From Metellina segmentata (Eukaryota > Arthropoda > Arachnida > Araneae > Tetragnathidae): 64,000 nt of DNA. The notes under the pieces are model-generated. The model worked only from the letters and a program-made list of their open reading frames with translations. It was not told where the DNA came from and searched no databases. The DNA lies in contig OX375875.1 of the NCBI GenBank assembly GCA_947359465.1, positions 13,588,538 through 13,652,537 on the forward strand, read 5' to 3'. Both the position numbers and the translations under genes were made by a program. Below are positions 55,548-64,000 of the stretch, piece by piece (within the stretch, counting starts at the first letter, position 1; every line of letters starts with the position of its first letter).

Positions 55548-57857
55548 CTTTATTTTGTATTTGTGGTAATGGTATCGTAGAACTTTTAAAAAGTGTTTTG
55601 TAACAAAAAATTATTAAACATCAAACGATATTTATTACGCTATATAATGTTCATGATTATTTATTTATTATTCCTCTTCTGTTATATTTTGATGTAAATC
55701 TCTTTTATTTCCACATTAAAATATTTTTTTGAATTATTTATAAGTGACAATATTGTTCTTCGTAAATGGAAATCAAAATAACGTCTTGTCATAAAAATAT
55801 ACATTTAGAGAGTACAAGTAACATCACTGAAAACAATGGCAAGTCATCTTATAATAATGCAATTTATAAAAATCAAAGCAACATTGAAAAAAATCACTTT
55901 TTTACTTCTCATCTTACTCATAATACTTGATATAGTCTGAGAAACTCCATGTCCAAAAGCCATTAATTGAAAATACTCCCAATGCAGGAATGAAGGTGCT
56001 CAAATGAAGCCGGTGTAGGTGTGGGTGAACGTGGTGCTATGTGCTTCCACTTAGTACCAAACGATTTCCTTTATACAAGATTCAAGGGCCTAAATTGTTT
56101 GTTTCTGAATCTGAAGAAGAAATACATTTTGTCACTGTTCAGACTCATGAAAATTCACGTAAGTTGATTGGTGTTCATACTGAAGGAAGATCCAATGAGC
56201 GCCAAACACAAATCTTGTCAAGGACAAAATTTTCCATGACAGGGAAAATTAAGTTCTAGAGAAATTTCTCCCAAATTGTACTTGGGAAAAACTAGTTTCT
56301 TAAAATATCTAAAAGAAATAAGTCATCGATATCAATAAAAATGGAGTGTTTGTGCATTCAATATTTTCGGCCCATTTCAGATTATTCATCTGTTTTGGGA
56401 CCTTCTAATTCAAGATCGGTACTTTGTTAATTTAGAGCCTATCTGTCTCTATGCGTCGAAACGGCTGGGTGTATCTTAATGCTACTTCGCATATTATGAG
56501 TACTTACATTCCTTTACCGACTGATTTTTGCTGCTTTGGTTGGTCTGTCTGTCTTCCCGTTTAAATTCTTTTGTGAGTGTTTCTGCAAGTATCGCTAAAA
56601 TTATTCCATATATTTTAATACTGAGTTTTATATTTGATAAATCACATTTTAATTTAGCGAATATATTTAAATTAACTTTGTTTAAATATGTATACGAGTT
56701 TCACTCTAAAAGATCTGAGTAACAATACATAAATCATTTGGTAGTCCTGATGAAGCTGGAATGTATTGTGTATTGAACATTGCGATTCATTGGATTGTTT
56801 ATCAGTACTGCTGTAAAATCGATTATTTTCCAAAACTATTTTGATAAAATTTTAACTCTGATACTTCATTTTGAGCCATATGATTTTTGTGAATCATTAA
56901 TAAATTTTGAATGTTTGGGGCACACGATTTTAATTGCAACGAACGGAAACAAAACGGACACTCGTGTTCATTGACGACGTGCAATGATATTTTCTGTTTT
57001 TTTTTATTTTTTTCTTTTTTGCTCGGGATTAATAAATCGTACTTTTAAATTTCATCCAATTTCTAGTTGTAAGCTGTGACAACATGTGACATCACGAGAC
57101 AGAAAAAGAATCGCGTATAAATATCTTCGAAGTAAGTTTCTCAACACAATTTTACTTTAGTATTATTTCGCTCCTTTATGTTATAAATTTATTAAATTCT
57201 TAATTTTTACTGAATCGTAACACATTTGCATTACACACACGCAACACCATTACAAAATATTCGAAAAAATGGCATGTAAGTTGGAAAACAAAATTGAAAT
57301 TTTGCTGTTATCGAAAGAATATTTGTGGGGAAAAACTAATTAGGCTTTCAACTATTCAACATTCTGCGTAACAGTGACAGGAGGTCAAGGGGGGGGGGTA
57401 TATTTTCGAGCTATATTTACGCAGCTTATTAAATAGATGTATGTTAAAAGCTTATAGAAAACAATGATTTTTTTTAACGCGGTCTAATCAATTAACCATT
57501 TAAAAACATAGCAATAAGTTACCTTTGCTTTGTCTGCACTGAAAACATTCAATTTTAAAACAAGTTTTTAATTACTACGCGTACCACAAAATGGAATTTT
57601 CAAGATAAAAAGTATTTGCGTTAAAAAAAGTGCAGTGCTGAATATGCTATCAAATTCATTTGTCCTCCTTCCATTAATTCGTTAATGTAACCTGGAGCAG
57701 TGCAACAAGCCAAAAAATAGTAGGTAAATTATGAGTGTTAGAGTGTTTACAGTCGATTTGCCATTTTTACGAATTGAATTGAGCAATTTTACAGGACAGA
57801 AACTTAAGAAGGAGGCTTCCTAATCCATTCTCAAAATCGTCTTTTGTAGTAGCTTCC
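55548..57857. other. No gene seen
   Basis: AT-rich DNA. The frame at 56041-56259 has no recognised family. A G9 run sits near 57391. There is no clear exon or repeat boundary. Confidence 0.4.
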
Positions 57858-58565
57858 TAAAGATGCAATTTCTATAGCACGTCTTACGCTTGGGGCTGAC
57901 GCAGTGCGTGTATTGCAGTACGGATGGCGCAGTGTAACGTAGTGGGTGTTACTTCAGTTACCGAGTGGTGTGCCTTTCTACAAAATGAAACAGCCTAGTT
58001 TAAAAATAACTTGCATTTTATTTTGCAATTAATTATTTACACTTTGTACACTAGAGATTTGCGTCCCTATGACATGGGTGGTGCGAAACAGGCGCAAAAA
58101 ACAGTCGCGGCCTCATCAACGAGCACCGCAAAACCAAAAAACATCCGCTTCCCTCGAGTTCTCCGACGTATCTGCCTTTGTCGGCAGACCCCTTATTCCG
58201 ACAGCCACAAATCACTGGCACCCCAAAACAAACGAGACAGCTGTTCGTCAGCAGGGCTCGGGCGTATGTTTCAGGAATTTGGAATCAAAGGTCAGTGGCG
58301 GTGTCGGCGACGTCACTGCAGTGTGTCCATTGCAGTACGGCTGACGCATTGTGGAAAACAGTTGCATAATCGTCCCGACTTAAAAATATTACAGCACTTT
58401 TATTACTTAACGGATTTTCATGTTTCACAGCTCATTTTAAAGAACTATTTGTTTTCTATAGTATAATTTATCATGTGTAAAAATTGGCTCAGGAATGCTG
58501 GAATTGACCCAGCCGCACTGCGTCAGCCGCATGCGTCCGTCGCGCTATAGGAATTGCACCTTTAG
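57858..58565. mobile_element. Long-TIR MITE, Harbinger-like
   Basis: The left end TAAAGATGCAATTTCTATAG, then GGGGCTGACGCAGTGCG, pairs with the right end read inverted TAAAGGTGCAATTCCTATAG, then GCGGCTGACGCAGTGCG. The arms exceed 50 bp with small changes. The interior motif GCAGTACGGxTGxCGCA occurs twice. The 58011-58466 frame inside has no recognised domain. The exact target duplication was not resolved. Confidence 0.7.
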
Positions 58566-58650
58566 TGTCATCATTCATCAGTTTTTAGCCTTAGCAGGGG
58601 TGCGATGCCTGTAGAATGTATTACAAGGATGGACATTCATGAGTATAATT

Positions 58651-59209
58651 CAGGGCTCAAAATACCCGGGTGCACAGGTGCACTGTGCATATGAAAATAA
58701 AATTGTAAACCTAATTATTTTCAGCTAGGTGCATGCCGTGCACCTAACGTTTAAAAGTTTGAGGGAACGTTTATGTTATTTTGATGCTTTAACAAACTAT
58801 TGGTATAGACCTCTCTCGCTCTAAGGGAACGTAATTAAAATTCATAAATACACACTATGCAAAAACAAAATAGCTGGGTCGTAACGGGTTTATACAGGAG
58901 GAAGCTTTACTTGTACCATGCCACCAGAACTTTCCGATGATCGAAACATTTTCCAGATGGCTCTGTTGAAACGACTGCCGCGACAGCCGTGCGCCGGAGA
59001 AGGGAGAATTTAGATGTTTAAATATTTTTATTTACTATATACTATACTAACCTATCTAAACATACCCGACTAATAAAGTTGCTTACATTATATCAATGCT
59101 CTTATATTACGTTTTTTCAAATGTGCTCCTAAAATATAACCTGTGCACCTAATTAAAAAACTTAGGTGCACCTTGTGCACATGTATTAAAAAATCTATTT
59201 CGAGGCCTG
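58651..59209. mobile_element. hAT MITE, copy 2 (559 bp)
   Basis: Ends CAGGGCTCAAAATA and, inverted, CAGGCCTCGAAATA. The target duplication GTATAATT is exact at 58643-58650 and 59210-59217. Homologous to copy 1 at both ends. The middle differs, with a GC-richer block at about 58870-59010 (GCGACAGCCGTGCGCCGGAG). Confidence 0.93.
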
Positions 59210-61410
59210 GTATAATTGACCGTTTTCCAAAGTAAGTTGTAGAAATGATCAGAATGTCTAAAAGGTGTTGAAAAATTATTTTACTCACAGTTAAATGATT
59301 TGGCATTGTCCTACTGAAGTGTAAAGTGATTATTCTGAAGCTCTTTCATTCTATAGTTAACCGATTCAACCCGAGTGACGTCGGATAATTCTAATATTTT
59401 CTAATAAAAGTAAAAAAATGTATGAAATTTACCCAAATATTAGTATTTAAATAAACTCAATTTCTCCCCACATTTTATTAGTTAGAATACAAGTCACAGA
59501 CAAAACATTACTACTGCAAAAACATCAAAATCCTAGCCTTACTCATAATTGTAAATAAATTATGGACATTGACGTCAAAATATATTTATGAGCATAATAA
59601 TATTCATTTATTCATACCTTAGTGATGTTGTTTTATTTGTATAACTTTTAAACTATTGAAAAAACTAAATTTGCGTAGATAGGGCTTTGAATGGGTATGG
59701 ATATACGGGGCACTTCTCATAAAAAACATTGCTGTCCGAATATTTATTTCCACCTTGTAAGCAATTATAATATCTTGTGTAAAGCACTAAATCGTCAATT
59801 CAAACGTGTTTTACAACTTGCGATATTTTTTCAGACACCATATCACTTTTACTCGAAAAATTTTTAAGTGCACTCTTCTCATATTTAACCAGACATTCGA
59901 ACAGATAAAAATCAGAAATATTTCTCGAAATTAATCGACAGATAACGATCTCGAATTCGAAAGATAACAATATAATTTCATACGACCTCTTTTGTTTTGT
60001 AGTACACTTGCAGTAAACAGAAACATTAAGCAGACATTTGATACAAGTCAATACTTACTCATTAAGCCTACTGTTGTCCTATATCCTTTTTTTTATCTAA
60101 AGAACTTTCGGTTTCAATTGCATTCAGTCATTCAGCACTCACCTGGTAGATTGATTTTTATGACTCAAGAGTCACACGAAGTTGAAGACAGACAACCTCA
60201 AGTAAATGGACACCCACTCAAAAAAAAATTTATTACATTCATCTGTGAACACTTATTTGGCTCACATGGTTGATAGCAACGGTTGATGGCCATAAGATAG
60301 AGTACATACTACATCCTAACATATAAAATAACTATACAGATTTTCACATACACCAAATAACCACATAACAAGACACATTGGGAACTCATTGATCTATATT
60401 TCATAACAGTATCTCAACAGTTCAATCCTTGCTGTGAATACTTTGGAACAACAGGTAACCACACACAATACTTTTAGGGAAAAGACTAAAAAGGTATATT
60501 ACTACACAGCAATTTCAGAAATGTTCCAAGAATAAAAATAATACAGAACATTTTAAGTTGACTACACATGAACTGATGCAGATTTATTTTGAATATAGTG
60601 GATAGTGTTTATTGTCATATCTTGTATTCAGCATACATTTACAAAATTCAATGAAAAATCCGTGTCGCTTGACTGTTCGGATATCAGTCTTGAAAATCGT
60701 GAGTTCCTACGTTCAATGGAAAAGATGACACGGTACTGTGGCGTTGTGGGCACCACAGCAATACAATGGAGTTGAACTAAGCTGATTACCGTTTTAAGCT
60801 ATTTATTTCTCGTAAAAGGTTTTCGATAACAATTGGAAAAATATAAACAGAATTATGAACATTCCACAATCGATGAACGAATGTGCATGCAGAAGAAAAA
60901 GTTTCTCTTCACAGTTAGTTTTTTTACCGATGTTTAACCTCACTCTATAGCTGTCTCGAGAGCTCTATCGTCCACCACTTTCTCCCGTGGCTTCTGACTC
61001 TCATCTGTCTTTGCGTTTTGGAGGAGCCGCTTCCCTCTTGGAATGTCTATCGGGTGTTTTTCTATCGCTGCAACACCCGTGAAGATGTCAGCTTCACACG
61101 TGTTTGTTCCCTCTTTGGATCTTGGAACCGTTAGAAAACTATGAGTGTAACAACCAGGTGCAAGAAGTCGGCAATGACTGCAACTCATGTGGCCATTTGC
61201 TTCCCTCTCGCGGAAAACCAACGCAGGTGTTAAAATTGTTTTTTCCCAGACATCACAATACAGATGGGCGACGAACATCACTCTTCAACCAAAGTGCTCT
61301 CCTTCTATAGAATACATCCCACTAATAAACCATGTTTACATACTATTCTACGCCATAGTGAACAAACCATATCTATGGGGGACATATATACCTATAGAGA
61401 AATACAGGTT
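59210..61410. other. No supported gene
   Basis: AT-rich to about 60930. From 60950 to 61270 a 113-codon minus frame (60940-61281) contains no motif I recognise; it is GC-richer and may be a repeat. No exon signals support it. Confidence 0.4.
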
Positions 61411-61413
61411 ATA

Positions 61414-62800
61414 CAGGGTGTTTCGAAACACATGGGCAAAAATTTAAGAGGTGATAGAAAATATCTAAACTAGCAATTTTCACCATACAATGCATGTGCG
61501 GAGAGCAAGCGGTGAACCGCTAGACGGCGCTGTAATGGATTGCATAAAGCGCGAGTTTTCTTACACATCGTCATTTCTACCGTGGATTTCAGAAGGCATG
61601 GCGACGTACAGTAATCAAGAAAAGGCGGACATGCATTTTATGTGTGGTCTTGCGAATGGGAATGATCTGGAAGCCGAAAGACTGTAGAGACAGCGCTTCC
61701 TGAGAAGACACGTGCCAGACTGAAAAATGTTCTAGCGATTGCATCGGTGCCTGTGCGAAACGGGATCCCTTTTCACCGACATGGATGTTACAGGACGTGG
61801 CAGGTGTGTGCGGACGCAACAATATGAGGAGGACATACAGCAAAGAGTGGAAGATCGTCCAGATATTAGCACGTGAAAGGTTTCCCGTGCCATAAATATG
61901 CCCCACTTGATTGTTTGGCGAGTACTACGGGACGAAGGATTACACCTCTACCATGCACAGAAAGTGCAATCCTTGATACCTGCAGATTTTGCGCCACGTG
62001 TCGAGTTTGGATGTTTGTTTTCTCAACAGCTAGCAGCACAGCCTTATTTTAGCGCACCTGTGTTATTTACGGATGAATGCACCTTTACTCGTGAAGGCAT
62101 TTATAATACGCACAACCTTCATGTGCGGGCATCTAACAATCCGTACGATACATGTCCTCATGCGTATCAAAAGCGTTTCAGCGTAAATGTTTGGGTTGAA
62201 TTGTGGGTGACCATTTGATCGGCCCACACCTTTTGCCATTCCGACTGGACGGCAGAAAATGCCACACATTTTTACAACAGGTATTGCCAGACTTACTTCA
62301 ACCTGCTGCAGCCAACATACAATCACGTATGTGGTTCCAGCATGACGGAGCACCACCCCATTTCAGCTTGGATGTACGGAGCGTTTCAGACTCTAAATTC
62401 CCAGGGCTATGGATTGGTCGGGGTGGGCCCACACCTTGGCCGGCACGCTCATCCGATCTCACCTGTCCGGACCTATTCCTGTGGGGCCATTTGAAAAGTC
62501 TCGTCTACGAAAGCCCCATCGAATCCGACGAGGCCAGTTGCCAGGATTTCTGTTAATGCCGGTGCCGTCCGAGACATGCCGGGTGTGTTTGAAAAAGTGG
62601 ACCGCTCGCTACGACTTCGAGTTCACAAAAATTCATCTCCATTCCAGTCATGGGATTAGGGAACCGACGGAACTCCAGATGTGTCGATGGGAGAATCGTT
62701 CCTGAAAACCCACCGAACGGTTTATCGCATCTCTGAATTCAACTGCCAGACACAAGGGGGAGGAAAAGGGACGGATCAAAACGGAACGCCAGGCCGCTGA
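61414..62800 (+). mobile_element. DDE transposon of the YSNQEKADMHF family, decayed
   Basis: It starts with ACAGGGTGTTTCGAAACA, a terminal repeat typical of this group. The frame begins near 61600 with ATYSNQEKADMHFMCGLANG, a helix-turn-helix protein start common in arthropod genomes. It is broken by a stop at 61685 and by frameshifts, then MPHLIVWRVLRDEGLHLYHA, VLFTDECTFTREGIYNTHNL (first catalytic D in FTDE), FSVNVW, RMWFQHDGAPPHFSLDVR (second D) and PTPWPARSSDLTCPDLFLWG (third acidic site region, where the usual SPDLTPLDFFLWG is altered). The 3' part to about 62800 is non-coding. The matching right terminal repeat was not found. Tc1/mariner-like by motif order. Dead. Confidence 0.85.
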
Positions 62801-63725
62801 TGAGAAAAACTCTCTTTCGGTACTTTGTCAAAAACACACGTGCAAACACTGAAGATGTTGTCGTCACCGTCTGGATGTTGGTGCACGTTCCCGGCGTCCA
62901 CGTGTCAGAGAAAATAGATCGGCTAGTACCATATGGTACAATGCCAATGATCGAGATTTTACAGAGGATTGTTTTTATAACGTTTGCAGATGCACTGGGT
63001 ATCTGTTTAATGCAGCAGATTCAGTCATTTAGTTTAGAAGGGGTGACCTGTCACTTTTGTCAATACAGCGATATTATATCTTTAATGGTTATGAATGGTA
63101 AGAGAATCGAACAGTTCTTGGTGTGAAATTTGTTTGCATGTTACAACACAGAAAATGCTCAGCAATAATAAATATCGGTGATGAACAAACTAATATTAAC
63201 TTTGCAGCCTTTTAGCATAAAGAGAAACTGTTCACTTAAGAATACAGAAAGTATAAGTAGAAATAATGCTTTCTCACAAAGGATTTCCACATTGTAATAT
63301 TCAGGGTAAGGTTGCCAAATCATCTCTTTTAAAGAGAACACATCCTCTTTTTCCGTACGGATCTTTTTTCACTCTCTTTTTAAGTCGGATCTCTTTATAT
63401 CCTCTTTTCTACGGTTGTTCACTTTTTGTTATCTTTGTTCATTATTTCGGATTAAGTTAAAAATATATTTTACACGGTTCAAACTTTATGCGCAAATATA
63501 TTCACATTGACTGCTATATCGTTATGTAAAACAAGAGCTTTTCAAATACGTACTAGATCTAGTACATTGTACGAAAATCGTACGCATTATTAAAACGCAT
63601 CAACGTATAAAAAGAAGTTCAACTTGTAGTGTATTGAGCTCCATGATAAAACGTCTCATTAGGAGATCAAATAGATAACCAATAATAATTTAGATTAGTG
63701 TTAGAATAATATGAATAAGAAATCT
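62801..63725. other. No supported gene
   Basis: 62800-63126 is open for 108 codons but may only be the trailing part of the transposon. 63300-63420 is TCTCTTTT-rich, and GGTTGCCAAATCATC resembles a transposon end, without a partner that I could place. Confidence 0.35.
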
Positions 63726-63727
63726 CT

Positions 63728-63822
63728 TATTATATAAGAATGAATAGTAAGTAATATTGTTCTTATTATATCAAAATACATATTAAGTAATATTGTTCTT
63801 ATTATATCAGAATGAATAGTAA
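63728..63822. repeat. 36-bp minisatellite, ~2.6 copies
   Basis: GTAATATTGTTCTTATTATA recurs at 63751 and 63787, 36 bp apart, with a partial unit before. Because 36 is a multiple of three, a frame on the minus strand stays open. Confidence 0.85.
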
Positions 63823-64000
63823 GACAGACGAGATTCGCAGCCTTTTTTTGTTTGGAAGAAAATCGCGTTGCCAACTTAGCCACCTTTCAGCATTAAATCG
63901 AAGTCAATAACTCAATTTTGATTGCTGCTCAGAATTCGGCAAGTTATAATTATGTGATGGTGTATTATTTACTTGTGTTGTTTGTCATTATTTTTATTAG

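Noticed and set aside
58011..58466. A 151-codon gene inside the long-TIR MITE
   Set aside because: Composition-driven frame with overlapping alternatives in other frames; no domain recognised.
60940..61281. A 113-codon minus-strand gene
   Set aside because: No family motif or exon signals; left as unassigned DNA.

Overview
This is an AT-rich, intron-bearing, transposon-crowded piece of an arthropod nuclear genome. I infer a spider. The only host genes are small secreted cysteine-rich peptides with a CGCCxxC motif, like the single IGFBP-domain (SIBD) peptides described from spiders. The repeats (tRNA-headed SINEs, Tc1/mariner, hAT, P-element, Helitron and a YSNQEKADMHF-type transposon) also fit arachnid genomes. 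No bacterial-type genes, rRNA or CRISPR are visible.

Host genes: three tandem plus-strand paralogues lie at about 9.0 kb (only the last exon seen), 18.5-25.0 kb and 46.6-49.3 kb. Each coding exon 1 (signal peptide plus eight cysteines) follows a 3' splice site, so an upstream 5' UTR exon exists. Each last exon supplies four cysteines and the stop, with the same intron phase. The middle gene's 6.2-kb intron is largely a SINE, a 2.4-kb hAT element with perfect 8-bp target duplications, and a full-length but dead Tc1 element. The third gene's 2.4-kb intron holds a long (TA)n/(GA)n tract, a SINE and a Harbinger-like MITE.

Layout: 0-1.3 kb, a decayed transposase (minus). 1.47-3.62 kb, a SINE whose 3' end seeded an eight-copy 227-bp satellite. 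4.2-5.1 kb, degenerate repeats. 6.3-7.3 kb, a broken Tc1 (minus). 9.0-9.2 kb, last exon of paralogue 1. 10.3-13.2 kb, a Tc1 with a ~1.05-kb tandem duplication beside its own empty site. 14.6 and 17.3-17.9 kb, Helitrons in opposite orientation. 18.0-18.4 kb, a possible solo LTR. 18.5-25.0 kb, paralogue 2. 25.2-26.6 kb, a Helitron keeping a helicase C-terminus. 28.2-28.97 kb, a SINE fragment and the 3' end of a LINE. 30.25-31.78 kb, a Tc1/LINE/Tc1 mosaic. 32.9-38.1 kb, a P-element-like THAP transposase pseudogene (minus) split by a hAT element that itself holds a SINE. 38.2-38.6 kb, a foldback MITE. 40.6-41.7 kb, five copies of a 220-bp repeat. 43.2-43.8 kb, a Tc1 fragment. 46.6-49.3 kb, paralogue 3. 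50.5-51.9 kb, LINE RNase H and Tc1 relics. 53.6-59.2 kb, four MITEs, two of them hAT MITEs of one family. 61.4-62.8 kb, another DDE transposon.

The window reads as a small immune or signalling peptide cluster expanded by tandem duplication and then padded with mobile elements. The best new signals are structural records: the birth of a satellite from a SINE, a three-level nest, a resident empty site, and a 21-nt match between a paralogue 2 exon and a patch inside a Tc1 copy.
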